A stretch of DNA of 27,500 bases from Sphaeroforma arctica JP610 (GCF_001186125.1 NW_014040500.1:137152-164651); one strand, 5' to 3'. Shown: positions 9,386 through 21,364, numbered from the stretch's first letter. Notes: generated from the sequence alone by a model not told the origin. A program made the numbers and translations.

Positions 9386-10390
9386 AATGAAACGTTTCAT
9401 AATATAATATGCGGTTTTTTATAATACTGATCTTGTACTTTTTATATATATTTAAAAGTATTTTCATAGTTGGAAACTATTTTCTTTTTGAACTTTTAAT
9501 TTTATACTTGGTCTCATATACTTTTAATGATATTTAGAAGTAAATAAAAGGGGATTTTAGATAGTTGAACACGACGAGGAAATGCCGTGTGATTGGGCCG
9601 CATTCGGCCCTTCTCAAATAGTGTAATAATATTAGCAACAACCACAAGTAGGATGCTGCATTGTTGAGTTGAGGCGTCGAATCTCCAAGGCAACAGACAG
9701 AAACTGATCATGGGAGACAAAGTAGAAATAGTACAAATACGGAAGTGTAGTATTCGGACTAGGCAATCCCTACTTTAAGGTATTAAGTGTCTGTCTGTGG
9801 CTAGGTGTACGAAATATGATAAATATACGTGGTACACCAGTTTATATTACTTTCTGTCTTATTACACCATAGGTGGCAACGTTACATTGTTGCTAATCCT
9901 GATCCTACCAATTTTAATCCTTCTGTCATTTCTTGTGCTTAGTTTAACAGGGGTATCACCATTTGTCCTAAAATGGTCATATTAACTATTGGGATATAGT
10001 ATGTTAGTATTTATGTACTGTGTTGTTACATGCACACTTTATTACGACAGTACATGGTAATATATGATGTAAATATAATGTTCATGCATCGAAGCATCGA
10101 TGCATCAGATTGTATTTGCATAGTATGTTAGTTTTTATGTATCGTGTAGTATATTATACCTTGTATATACATATAGAACGTGGTATGCAGTGATGTCTCT
10201 ACTCAGGTAATTAGATACATATACGTGTACATGACACTGCATAATAATATAGACAAATATACATGCACACTTTATTGTTTTTGTTTACAATTGTCTATTC
10301 TGTGGGTATTGATTTCAATTATGTGCAAATTCGAACAATGGTCCGTATTGGTTATGTTTATGTGTGGTATTGCTAATAAACTGGGGCATA
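9386..10390. other. AT-rich stretch without a supported gene
   Basis: It contains a short perfect GGGCCG-CATT-CGGCCC hairpin (9595-9610), a GCATCGA-rich patch (10085-10108) and two sets of imperfect repeats. One is TAGTATGTTAGT.TTTATGTA at about 9998 and 10121. The other is ACATGCACACTTTATT at about 10028 and 10261. No coding feature is supported. Confidence 0.5.
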
Positions 10391-10394
10391 ACTC

Positions 10395-11400
10395 CTATTG
10401 CCGTTGAATGGGATTGTTGCTGAGGACGTCCCCGCGGGCCATATTGCTGCTGGTCGAATGATTGCTGGTTATGCTGTGGGTAATGTTGATACCGGTCACG
10501 AAGTACGTTGTAACCATCGTAACCTTGTTCGTAATCTTATTCATAATGCGAATCAGATGGTTTGCTTCCTGCGCTATGTTCAGTCATGGGTGGTTTTCGA
10601 AGAATTTGCCAAATTCATTTCAGTAGCAGGAATGAATCAGACTCTAGGCCGCAGGTGGTTTAGCTGGAACGATTAGCGGCGTGGAAGCGGCCGGTGCGTT
10701 GGCGGTCAAGGCAGGCGTATTGGCGGCTACCGCTGGGGCTGAGGTGGCTACTGCTGGAGCTGAAGAAGCTATAGGTAGAGTTGTGGCGGCTACTAAGGTA
10801 GGCGTATCAGGCACTTCTGTGCCGTCATCCTCAATCACTTGCTGTTCTGTTCGTCCACTTGCAATTGTCATTGTCACATCTGTGTGTTTAGCTCTAAATT
10901 GTATGACACTGTTATGACCACTTTTTGTTGCACGTTTAATGGCCGGTAATAGTCCATCGTCAGTTCGCATCCTCTTAACGGTGCTCGGGTCCGATCAATA
11001 CACTGTATTATATGCTTTTATATGATTTAGACGTACATGGTAGTTTTTTACACTGTCGATCACGTAAAAAAACCATCCTCAATTTGTGCTACCAAGTCTT
11101 GATTATTTTTCCACGAGTGACGCCCTGTTTGCAACGCTTGACTTCAATATGAAGGTCTCCCATTCTTCCACATATAAATGCACGACCCGCGCTTGTTGTG
11201 TTAAAGCAAGATTGATCACAATTGAGTCGCCTCTGTCATCCTTCTCACCCAGATTATAGTTTGTCACATAGAAACGAGCAAACTCGTTGTAGGATTTGGA
11301 AACTGATTTTGAACTTGGTGTCCAACCATGTTCCGTTCCCTCCCTATCGCCAATTATTTGTCTCCGAAAGGTGCAGATTTGCCCGGTAACTATTCATGCC
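10395..11400 (-). pseudogene. Unrecognised decayed coding region, Ala/Pro-rich then Gln/Tyr-rich
   Basis: Read on the minus strand from 11400 leftwards there are three protein-like blocks. Block 1 (about 11100-11400) has no ATG of its own and follows an AG (gaatag). It reads QICTFRRQIIGDREGTEHGW and later VVHLYVEEWETFILKSS. Block 2 (10644-10978) begins near RMRTDDGLLPAIKRATKSGH and passes into repeated APAVA/APA segments. Block 3 (about 10395-10620) is rich in Gln, Tyr, His and Gly (QHYPQHNQQSFDQQQYGPRG). The order suits either a retroelement gag or an intron-containing host gene. No catalytic or zinc motif is seen. The family is unknown and the function is not assigned. Confidence 0.45.
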
Positions 11401-11924
11401 TTTGTTTGCAAGGGATTCGTATAGCCCGATTCTTCGATAAATTTATATTGAGCCTGACTGATATCATCGAGTCACTGTAGCACTTCTTATAGTCATGTTA
11501 GTTGGCAAAAAGCATTTTGTGGTCGGAATACACTAGGTAGGGTTAAACTTAGGTTTATTAGAGTTTTTTTACAGTTTATCAGAGTGATCTGATAAACTTG
11601 GTTTTTGCCGATTAACAGAATCAGCACATGTCTCATCAATTAGAAGTCAGCGATTATAAATCAGCACATGACTCATTAATTAGAGTCGTCAGGATTTTTA
11701 GATTACTAATAAAAGAACAACGACTTTCTCTCTATTGAGGGAGAACGTTGTGATACAGTTATCTTAGCGTATACTTACTACATTTTTAACTTACCGTACA
11801 TGTTGTTAGATTATTAGTAATCAAGTATTAGCTACCTTTAGAAGTTAGATAGCAACTGTTAGATTCTTTTCGTAACAATACATCGAAAGAAAGTAGGAAG
11901 AGCATCAATTACAACAGAAACACT
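11401..11924 (+). promoter_or_regulatory. Hairpin- and repeat-rich leader upstream of a small coding region
   Basis: It contains a perfect 10-bp stem with 6-nt loop (AGTTTATCAG/CTGATAAACT, 11573-11598). It contains a direct repeat ATCAGCACATG.CTCAT.AATTAGA (about 11621 and 11664). It also has an ACAACG...CGTTGT dyad (11718-11753). The layout suggests a retroelement LTR or leader, but no matching second copy was found in the window. Confidence 0.35.
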
Positions 11925-12359
11925 ATGATGTCGCAACAAGATAACGACATCTTTCAAAATCTACCCGCCGAAGAAGAGGACATTGGGTATACGAGTTGCG
12001 ATGCCTGTGCCACTATGCCACCTTTAATGTCGGATAGTAGCAGTGAAACAGAAGAACCGTGAAGGCCGAACGACCAGCAAACCCGCGGGGAAAGACAAGA
12101 GGAAGCCGTGGTGAACAACAGGAGCTTCAGATTCAACAGGATAAACATGACCAGACATCTAGAACGCTTTAGGTTGACCGGACGGTCATACAACGTTACT
12201 TGGGCCTCAAGCACAAAGACCGACGATGAAACTACGGCCAAAGCCGAAGAGCAACCTACACAAAAGAATATATCAAAGGCACAAAAGCGTCATGAACAGG
12301 ACCAGGAGGATCAAATAACCAAGACAAACGACCCACCGGAAGAAGCAGATAAGTAGAAA
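11925..12359 (+). pseudogene. Small acidic/basic coding region, possible retroelement gag fragment
   Basis: The region starts at tandem ATGs (MMSQQDNDIF) and ends at TAG before 12360. The first third is acidic and Ser/Glu-rich (DSSSETEEP). The middle is basic (RFNRINMTRHLERFRLTGRS). The end is Lys/Gln/Asp-rich. It is not a recognised family, and its frame is broken. It is grouped with the fossils because of its LTR-like leader. Confidence 0.35.
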
Positions 12360-13677
12360 TAGTTTTTGAGGGATGGTTTTAGTGACTGAGTGTCGTGGTG
12401 TGAGAGTAGTGTGTGTAGTATTGTAGTACAAGTATCATGTTTGATCCTGTCAGGAAAGGAACTTCGTTAGGCAAAGAGATTTATTAGAAATGATGATAGG
12501 GAATTTGAGAGATGTACAGATCGAGAATGACCTAATTGGTAGGATGAAGTGAAGAAGTCAATAGAGTACTACGTAAGTGGAGTAGCGAACGTTATATTAG
12601 GGATATTGGCGGATAACACTCGAAGATATGCGGTCTGATTTTAATACAAAGACACGCGCAAGGTGTAAATAGTTAGTGATGACTACGATCGAAGGTAACA
12701 AAGGGGCCTAAATCATAGGTACAGAAAGGGCTAAGCAGGCATAGAATAGGTAGAGTATACGGCTGTCGAGAGACACTACGAAAGCAAGGATAGTGTGTAC
12801 CTGATACAACAAAGGAAATTTCGTAACTGTTGAGTTTGATAATAGAATTGGGGAAACAGTTATATGCGCATTTCAGGGTATCCGTGTGCATTACAGAAGA
12901 AAAGTAAGGCAAGTGTGTTAGCGAACAGTTACAGCCTCACGAAACGAGTACACAGAAGAGATAGAATAGGGGAGAAGTGCAAGATTTATTACGGTAAGTG
13001 GTAGTGACTTCGAGCTAATTGAATCTCCATGAGAAGGCACGTATAACCATTATCAAACGAGGGGTTAATAGTAGAAGTGGTTGTTGCGTGTTGCGGAAAT
13101 AGGAAACTAAAATATACCTAGAGGAATCAGAGCACACCGGAGAGCCACTTTAGGTTTGTAGAATGTGGCCGGGATATAACACAAGAAGTATATGTGGGAA
13201 CTAGACAGAAATTGCACAACGTGAAGTTAGGAAGCACTAGATGTACCAAAACTCCATATTAAATTATGTTCGATAGAACGAACAAGGTGTCTTGTATTCG
13301 TGAGTACGGAGCGTAAGCTAGTACAGCATAATGTATACAATAGGAAAACACAAATCGACAACCGCAACAACACATGACAAGACTCGGAGGAGTAACAACA
13401 GCGAAGAAGGGGGAGTAAGGAGAGAGTATAGGAGCTCTCTCCGGAGCAGCGGTAGGACACCGAAGGTGGGTACGACTCCCCATCGGAGTAAGAGGAGCAG
13501 ACAATAAGAGCGGGGTGTGCCTCGGCACGCACTTCGACGTAGGGCATGGGATGGAGGACGAGTTGTACTCACGTCTCTACTGCCACTCTGTAAGGGAATG
13601 AAGTCGAAGAGAAAGGATCTACCCGTTCTTCAAGGACTGTGTCGAGGTTTGTTGAATTGAAGGACGATCTCTAGGAT
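12360..13677 (+). other. 1.3-kb purine-rich, C-poor tract without a gene
   Basis: The plus strand is strongly enriched in A and G, with many GAAG, AGGA and GTAG words, densest at about 13370-13570. The minus-strand open frames across it (for example 13227-13572) are Ser/Leu/Pro/Cys-rich by-products of that skew and overlap one another in all three frames. It may be the long LTR or leader of the plus-strand element that begins downstream. Confidence 0.5.
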
Positions 13678-13706
13678 GGAATAGGTATTTATACCCAACC
13701 TATTCC
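13678..13706 (+). promoter_or_regulatory. TATA-like element inside a perfect dyad
   Basis: GGAATAGG (13678-13685) and CCTATTCC (13699-13706) form a perfect 8-bp inverted repeat enclosing TATTTATA. The gag ATG follows 53 bp after the dyad, so this is a plausible retroelement core promoter. Confidence 0.45.
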
Positions 13707-13758
13707 GAGCTAGTCCACACATATTTTCAAATATCCACTGAACTACACTTCTAATACC

Positions 13759-16550
13759 ATGTCTGACCTACGCCAAAGTCATCGTCAGCAACATCTTACC
13801 CCTGAACGTCGGGATGAAGACGACATTGATCGACGCGATACGAAGCGTCGCCAGTCTAATCCGGACCAGGCCAACCAGTAAGCCGAGTATAAGAACAGGC
13901 GGAGCAACAACACGAACGGAAGGAGACTTGTCACCAGACAGTTGCTACCGATAGGCAGGCATCAATGACACCCAGGGGTGATACTGGCCTTTTTGGGGAG
14001 GACATCGTATACGACAGTGAGTCCATAGGGGTTCCCGACCTGCGTGCGGACCGGAATCAGATCAATACTCGTGAATATGTAGCTAGTAATGGACTGCCTT
14101 CCTGTTCGTCCTCGGGCACTTTCGGGGCCTCATACTCGGATAATGACCAGCCACGCCTTCCACCTAACAAGCGCAGACGTCACCGCCGACGTACCAACAA
14201 CAAGGGTACGGCACGGGACCAGTCTTCCGCACAGAAGCTGACCGGGCTGATGGTGCAACAACAGTCGCTTTTGGAGAAGTACGAACAAAGGTTGCAGCGC
14301 ATATCTTCAGAGCGGTACACAACATTGTTGTCCGCTACTGAGACATCTGCTGGCACGCACAAACGTGCGCACAAGTCACTGGGCAACGAGGACAACCCAA
14401 CGCTCCGTATCCAAGGCCGTACACGACCGCATCGTGGACTCGGATATGTATCACCTGGGTCGGAGGGTCAACTGTCCGAGGAGGAGGAGTTGCATGCACG
14501 TATACTACACCTAAGCGACGAGCTATGCCAAGCAATCGAGGACAATGATACGACTCGGGCTGAAGCTCTTCGGGGTGCGATAGAAACGCTTCGGGCTACG
14601 CAAGAGTCCCAACCGGTGGAGAAACGTCCCACACCGTCACCACGTACATGGCCCGATTGGCCATCGAACAGATACCACTTGCATGACATCATGGAACGGG
14701 ATACGAGAGGGGCTCTCCTTGAGGCCTTTAAGAACGCACAAATTGCGGGGTTAGATGAGAGTTGGAGCCTTACATGGTTCCATAAGGTATTATCTTACTC
14801 TAAGGCAGAGAAATCAACATTGTATTATATATGAGACAACTCTGAACGATTAAAGATGTGGACTCCACAATTACAAATCGAACAGATCTGCTCGCATGAA
14901 ACGCAAGCCACTGTCGATCCCGCATTTCGTAAGCTGGCCAAGGGCCACAGTAGGAACATGCATTCCCCATCATGGAACAAATGACACAGCTTCTGGAAAC
15001 CATAGGAGGGCACGCGAACGGTGTCAAGCGGATGCAGACTTTCAACAGAACTTATTAAACCACTGTATTGTACAATTGTTCGAGGAAGCACTCAATGGTC
15101 GGACGTACGAACATACTCTACAATTACTTCCGAAATGGCAATTAATGAAGACACACGAGCTTCTGCAGCTGTTGAGCCCCGACATTCAGAACGCACAGCA
15201 GCACACTACTGCGCGTCTTCAGAACCGAACTAATAGGGAGGGTCTAACGAGTAACGTGGCTCGTGATTATACCAATAGCCGCCCTAACCCGCAGACGATT
15301 CGACGACAGTCGCAGAACTGGACACAGCGGCCCCAACCGACACCACCTACGACTTGTGCTGGATGTCAGGCACAAGCTCCACCGGGTTCACGTCATATTC
15401 CGCGATGTCATCATTTTCGTGCGTCGCAACCAGGGGGTATATATGGTGGGGCGCGCCCGTATGACAACAACCGCCCGTCACGAGACGCACAACCTGCACA
15501 CAGACCGACCGCAGCTCCAACCTCAGGACAGGGGCAGAACAACACTCCGGGTAGGGAATTTGCAACCACGCGACCGACTCCACAGGTGTACAGGTGAATG
15601 CGATAGCACAGGACGACGGCTTTGTACCACCATCAGAAGCTACCGAGGTACACATTGTTAAAGTACAATGTAGTAGACTTTAAATAAAGTGCAAATGTAT
15701 TTAAAGTACGGTGTGTTCGAATGGAATTTATTTATGATCTCACCCTCAGTTATATACTGATGGTGTTTGTACTAGTGTTCAACCACTTGGGTTGGCCAGG
15801 ATAAAAACTCATATGATCAGTATGAGAAACCTTATGCAGAACATTTTAGCACTCGGATATATTTTCTAGAAATAAATATATCATATTCTCTGTTACTACA
15901 CTCAGTCTCGGACCTCGGCTCTCGGCTAACCGGTGGCCCGTATTCTATAAATAGAATAATCTGAGAAGAAGTCTGAAATTACTCTTACGTTCTCTCGGGC
16001 TGACCCACCTACACTTATATTAATTTGAGAACAAGTCCCAAATTACTCTCGGGCTGACGACGTAAACCGTTATTAACGTATATAGAAATACGTCTACTAC
16101 TGTAGTCTCTCACACATCAACACGATACTCATTCGAGCACGCGACACCGGAACTAGAGCATGACCACGGGGTATGGGAGTCCGTGACTCAACGTGTATGA
16201 GATGTGAGGGTGTCTGAGTCGGATATGAGCTTCACGTTGTTAACACTATCAGGGCAGTGATGGCGATACAGGACCCATTTCTATCTTCTGCTAACCGAGT
16301 TTATATTCAAGTGCAGGTCAACGGACGCACGTTCAAAGCGTTGAACCAATGTATATTTGTCGAAGACGTTTACGAATTGGTGCTGTTGAGTATTGTCTCG
16401 ATGAGACAGTGTGAGGTTGAGGGCCCTGTAGGGCCTGTGGGCTGCGAAATTCACAATTTTGTTTGTATCCTGCGAGTGAATTTCTATAAAAATTGTCACA
16501 GGTATGCAACTTTTACGATATCACGCATAAAAATTAAAAAGAACCACTAA
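13759..16550 (+). mobile_element. Plus-strand retroelement gag-protease fossil, split by an LTR
   Basis: Gag-like sequence runs from ATG 13759 to about 15600. It begins with a basic N-terminus and has coiled-coil stretches (QQQSLLEKYEQRLQRI, EELHARILHLSDELCQAI). A helical capsid-like part follows (QQNLLNHCIVQLFEEALNGR), then a Pro/Gln/Thr-rich tail with a CAGCQ...HIPRC zinc-knuckle-like motif. A pol-like start (VNAIAQDDGFVPPSEATE) reaches 15655. After the intervening LTR, 16257-16400 resumes with VYIQVQVNGRTFKAL, which resembles the first strand of a retropepsin. No RT of this element was found. It is broken in several places (about four or more). The exact superfamily is undecided. Confidence 0.65.
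15656..16245 (-). repeat. Solo-type LTR inserted in the plus-strand element
   Basis: This 590-bp segment begins TGTTAA and ends TTAACA. Its first 150 bp are very similar to the segment starting at 17600, including TGTAGTAGRCTTTAAATAAAG, then CTAGTGTTCARCCRCTTGGG and GGCCAGG.TAAAAACTC. The U3-like part contains two ATAAT.TGAGAA.AAGTC.AAATTACTC...TCTCGGGCTGAC repeats and a TGTAGTCTCTCACA word that is also found in the 17600 copy. It sits between two coding parts of the gag-protease fossil. No clean target duplication was seen. Confidence 0.6.
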
Positions 16551-16879
16551 GTTACTAATATTATGTGTCTCGATGAATACAAATTGTCTGCGGGATCAAC
16601 TTTAACTTCAGAGTATTTTATGTCAAAACACAGTCGCACAAGTAAATACTTGGGTGTCTATCGATAGGAACAATTATGTGAACAAATATATAGTTATATA
16701 TTGCGTTTACATTATTTTTATTTTTATTTTTACATATAATACAAACAGTTTGTACACACTCTTTTTACACGGTATGATATATCTGTATATTTAGCAGTCA
16801 GAGATAGAAGCACAAAGCATTTGACACCTGCTTACCTTAAAATACTTACCTTTATTATAAGTTGAACTATGTTGATACT
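16551..16879. other. AT-rich stretch, nothing recognised
   Basis: It contains T-rich simple sequence (16712-16735). It lies between the gag-protease fossil and the copia fragment and shows no open frame worth calling. Confidence 0.5.
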
Positions 16880-17599
16880 GGCATCCGAGTCATTAGTCTG
16901 TCGCGTATGTCGGTAAACTTTGAGTGACTAAATGAAGAAATCACTGAGTAGCTGTTCTGATGGTATGTATTTCAGCTTGATGGTGCTGTTCTATGTGAGT
17001 TCCCTGATGTGATGATATCGTAGATTGACATGTTTTGTACGGCGGGATTTCGTGATACCATTTCCCATCAGTATTGCTGACTTGTTGTCCGGTTCTATGG
17101 TGGTGGGTTCTACGAGCGGAATGCCGAATTCTGTGAAGAGATTCCTAGCCCATACTGCGTCTTTGGCTGTATCAGATTGTGCTACGTATTCTGCCTCTGC
17201 TGTAGACGTTGTTGCTAGTCGTTGCAAGTGTGTTCCCCACATGAATAGTGCACCTGCTATAGTGCCCACTCGCCCGGTGGTGGATCGTCTTGTAGTGTCA
17301 TCGCTAGCAAAGCTGTCTGCACTCAGATAGGGAATGCATGGTTCTTTGTTCGTTTATTCGAGTCCGAAGTCTTGAGTACCAGCAAGATACTTCAAACAGC
17401 GCTTGGCACCTCTGAAGTGGTGGTACTGAGGTGCTATCAGATAGCGACTTAGAATCAAAACTGCAAAGCATATATCCACTCGTGTTTGATCTACAGGGTA
17501 TCGTAGCTGACCCACTAGCTTGTTGTATTGTGTGATTGTTGGGACGTCTGAACTTGCCGTCTTTTCCGGGAGATATGCGTGTTTGTCTGTTACTTCATA
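16880..17599 (-). mobile_element. Ty1/copia pol tail (RT end and RNase H), truncated fossil
   Basis: Minus-strand peptides match the copia pol C-terminus in order. They are YNKLVGQLRYPVDQTRVDICFA, then HHFRGAKRCLKYLAGTQDFG, then STAEAEYVAQSDTAKDAVWARNL. Next come IEPDNKSAILMGN and RTKHVNLRYHHIREL, and the tail IKLKYIPSEQLLSDF. Everything upstream in the element (gag, protease, integrase, most of RT) is missing. The fragment is cut at 17600, where an unrelated-family LTR begins. It is a truncated and broken fossil. Confidence 0.88.
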
Positions 17600-18040
17600 T
17601 GTTAAGAGTGCAATGTAGTAGGCTTTAAATAAAGTGCAAATGTATATATTTATTTCTGACCTCACCTTTGGTTTACCTAAGGTGTTTGTGCTAGTGTTCA
17701 GCCGCTTGGGCTGGCCAGGGTAAAAACTCCACTTTAACACTTCAATGCTTTTCCATTTCAACTTCTCTGCAACTAAATCTCACGCTGATCAGATGATGCC
17801 TTTCTGCATAGGTTGTGACTCACATAGAACCGCAGTTATTATTAAAATGTTGCGGTTGACAGGCTTAATCCACTCTCGGGAATCGGTTGAGAAACTTAAT
17901 CTGCTCTCGGAAGTCGGTTAAGTAATAACTCAACTCTTGGGAGTAATTTAAGCAACTTGATTAGCTCTCGGGAGTGAGCTAACTCTGATGACTTCAAAGT
18001 TGGCCTGAGACCTGTAGTCTCTCACATGTGGTACAAGAAA
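17600..18040 (-). repeat. Second LTR of the 15656-type family
   Basis: Its first 150 bp match the 15656 copy, with an 18-bp or longer gap. The inner part differs but carries four tandem units of about 30-35 bp containing CTCTCGGGA.TCGGTT (about 17868-17990), an enhancer-like U3 layout. The word TGTAGTCTCTCACA lies at about 18015-18028. The right edge is uncertain. Confidence 0.5.
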
Positions 18041-18054
18041 TCCAGGAACCGCCG

Positions 18055-21000
18055 CTAGATGCTTAAACCCGAAGTGGATGTCCGTAGCGCTCGACCGAAA
18101 GAGGCCATCTGGTCCATGTATTTTCTCAGGGAGACGACGTTGATTTGCTCACTGTAGGCTGCTGGTGTGGACTTGTCCGACCCGAATGGTAGGGTCGTTG
18201 TGTCTGTGACGTGGGTGAAGGTTGAGGCAGATGAGAAGCCCAGGTGCACGAGCAAATTGTTGCTGGTCGCTGAGTATTTTTAATCATTTACAGAGTTATT
18301 TACAAAAAAAAAAGAGAGGAAAAGAGTATAAAATATGTACACAGTAGTGTTACCTAATTGCTCCGCTGAGCATATCTCTTTGCGAAGCTCTGCTCACTAT
18401 GGAGCGCGAGTGAGCGGAGGGGCTCAGATTTGTGTTTCAGACGAGGATACAGGCGTCTAGCTTCGTCGTCATCAGTATGCGAGATCGCATATGCGACGCC
18501 GTTATCGATCCCCTTGACATGTTGAGCCGATACATGTATATCGTAGTGTATTTCTATCCTGGCTAGTATTTGGAGTAATCTATGCATGTCTATGGCGTCT
18601 GATTGTCTGCGCGCAACGGTTTGTCATACGGCTGTGTTATCACAATACATATTAACCAATCTCTCACTCCATTCCTGGTCAAATATGGACACAGCGTATA
18701 CTAGTGTGAGTAACTCCAGCTCATTAATGTCCGCAGTAGCGGCTATGATGAAGTAACCACTCAATATAAAACCATCGCCCTGAGGCGTCTAATCCTCCGC
18801 CTCCATGTGCTGTGCAAGCGTCGACATAACAACCAACTGCTTTCTCAGGGTATGTCAATAGCCTAGTGCCGTTCGACAAATGAAATACTTTATACCATTC
18901 CCCGATTGCGTCTCGTATCTCTTGCCGGATGCGTACGTGGTGATAGCCTGGACCGTTGATGAGCAAGGTATACACGGCTGGCATTAGCGCGGCTGCTTGT
19001 GGTAGAACCGCTGCTAGCCAGTTGAGGGAGCCGGCCAGCTGTTGACATTTCTTGATTGTTGCTCTGGAACATTTTAACTAACTGAGTAGAAGTGCTTCGT
19101 ATTTGACCCGTTTTTTCTCTGTGATTGAGACAGTATAGCATATGGAACCGAATACTACACCACAGTATTCTGCATTAGTCACGGCTGCTATAGTCTTGTG
19201 TTAAGCCACGGGCACCCCTAGACAAGCAAATAACGCTAGCATTTTGTCACTCTCACCTTTGGCGATGCTGTAGTCCGTGGTGTTGTGTACTACAAGGAAA
19301 CCGTTCACATACCTCTGTATCCATAAAGCCAAGTGTGTTATGACTATGAAGTCCAAAACTGCGCCCAGTTGTTAGTATAGATACGGAGCGGAACCCAGAC
19401 CGAATGGTAGGGTGGCCTCGAAGTAATACATACTCACATAGGAGAAATCAAGTAGTAGTACATGCCACGACCATATGGGGAGCAGCCTGAACACTGATGA
19501 TATATCGAGCACGCTCATGCGTGTGCCGACGGGCTACACCGCGAGATGTTTGATCACGCGTAAAAGTGTAGGGTTGCTGAACTTCATTGGTGGGATGTGC
19601 TCATTCACAGAGTCCTTACCGTATGATAGGTCATGAAATACCCTGTGTTTTACCGTGTTATTCGGTCCTGGTTTGCTGAGAAGACCGATGGGAGAACGAC
19701 AGTTGTTTTACCTGCTTCTGTGTGTATGAACCTAGTGTGCGTCCAAGATCACACTCATTCTGGATGTTGTCAACCATTACCTGCGGGTTATCTTCGACTG
19801 AAGAGTGCGGTGGGTATGTGATGGTGCTGATTGGGCCCTCGTATCTTGTACGGACTCCATTTTCTAAAGCATTCACTTAACATGCCGTTTTTACTTCATC
19901 GTAACCTTCCAAGTGGAGTCGTAGTTGTTCTACATCAATAGGTGTGTGCGCGGTGTTTTTTACGCCCAGTATCTCGGTGTCCTGTGCCCAGTTCTTGTCA
20001 GGGTAACCTATCTGTGATATATTGCTAACAGGAACGCTTGGTGTGTGGTTAATGGTGTGTGTGTGACTATGATCAGGGGAGTCTGTGCGCGAGGATGTAG
20101 AAGAGTGTGAGCTTGCGTGCCTAAGTCACTTGAATCCAGCTGCAGTCTTGGTAGGTGTGTCGTGTTTGCGACCATCTGGACAAGGATCTTGAAAATGACC
20201 TTTGTTGAACACGTAGCATGTCTCTACTTGTTTCTGACGTGTGCGTGCGCATGTGCATAGACTATGTGATTGATGAATACTGCACATGAGTGATCTATGA
20301 GGCGGCCTTCACGTGATGTTAATCTCAGGATTAAATGTACCCAACGAACAAATAGTCGTAGATTGGTGAAGCCTTGCGGTGATTATTATCTATACATTGG
20401 ATAGCTGCTGGTGGGTACACATTTCACTGCTCACACACCTTGATTAGCCATTGAAGGAGATCATATACTGCCGATGTATCGTTCACTAGCTGAGGTGTGA
20501 ATGACATTAGCAACGCAACTGATATCAACGACATGTGTATAATATCTATGTGCGAGCTCAGCTTTTCTTTTTGGCGTTCTAACTTCACACCATCAGCCGT
20601 GATTTTTACTGAGTCCGTGCGTGTTGCGTCTGTATCTTCACAAACTAATACTTTCACTTGCGATAAAGTAACCATTTTACCTTCTTCAAGTGATTTCTTT
20701 TGCGTATCGGAGGGTGTTGGGAGCATTGATTGCAGACTGTACTTCTCCATATCAGCTCGTCGAGCTGGTCTCGTACCTCGTGCTTCACCTGCCGCTGTTG
20801 CTACTTCCGCTTTCAACCGGTTGTTATCCTCGATTAATGTCTAAACCTGTGCTTTCATCTGATTAGCTTTCTCCTGCATTGTATTCTGTGCTTGGGTGTG
20901 GTGCGTTTGAAACTCTTGAGGTAAGCGCTGGTTGTGTGTGTATGTGAAATGATAAACTCTTGCCGTTCACTGTTTTAGCCTGGCAGGGTATTTGCCCTGG

Positions 21001-21351
21001 GAATGTATAGGTATCATTTTGAGGCAGCCAACCTGCTTGCCATTGCTGGTTATCCGTGCCAGGTGGCTGCATAGGCCACTGATAGGTCTGTGGTAAATGG
21101 CCTAGTGGTTGTACTTGATGCTGCTGTTGCCAGAACCAGGGGTATCCGCCACCCTGAGTGGTGTAATTCGGGTACGTCGTGTTGAGCCCAGCATTTGGGT
21201 CGACATGTGCTGTGTGTTGATCTCTATGATGATATTCCTCACGGTATTGTTGTGGTGGGCGAGGTTCTCTGTCTCTGGACTCGCGTGGACGTCGTGACCG
21301 CGTCGATGTACGTGATCGGGTCGACAGTGATCTAGTGCGATATCTTGCCAT
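18055..21351 (-). mobile_element. DIRS-like retroelement fossil: gag, RT, RNase H
   Basis: Along the minus strand, a gag-like region runs from 21351 to about 20000. It has a RS/RE-rich N-terminus (RSRTSTRSRRPRESRDRE), a Gln/Pro/Trp/Tyr-rich part, a helical part and a knuckle-like CYVFNKGHFQDPC. RT-like sequence spans about 19880-19080 (NALENGVRTRYEGPISTITY, LFACLGVPVA, NAEYCGVVFG). RNase H-like sequence spans about 18984-18354 (CYVDACTAHGGGGLDASG, DINELELLTLVYAV, MYCDNTAV, HVKGIDNGV). This RT-RH pairing is of the DIRS tyrosine-recombinase retrotransposon type. A short Ser/Thr-rich frame (18055-18255) follows, but no tyrosine recombinase is recognisable. It is old and broken many times (ten or so). 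Confidence 0.65.
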
Positions 21352-21364
21352 TTTTAATTCATGC

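Noticed and set aside
9797-9985. Hydrophobic open frame resembling a small membrane protein
   Set aside because: It lies in AT-rich DNA where Leu/Ile/Phe codons arise by chance. There is no ATG in good context and no neighbour supports it.
13227-13572. Three overlapping minus-strand open frames rich in Ser, Leu and Cys
   Set aside because: They occur in all three frames over a purine-rich tract, as expected from strand skew.
15656-18040. The two related LTRs as the ends of one element with the copia tail inside
   Set aside because: The interior also holds a plus-strand protease fragment, the copia part begins mid-pol right at the LTR, and the two LTRs differ strongly in U3.
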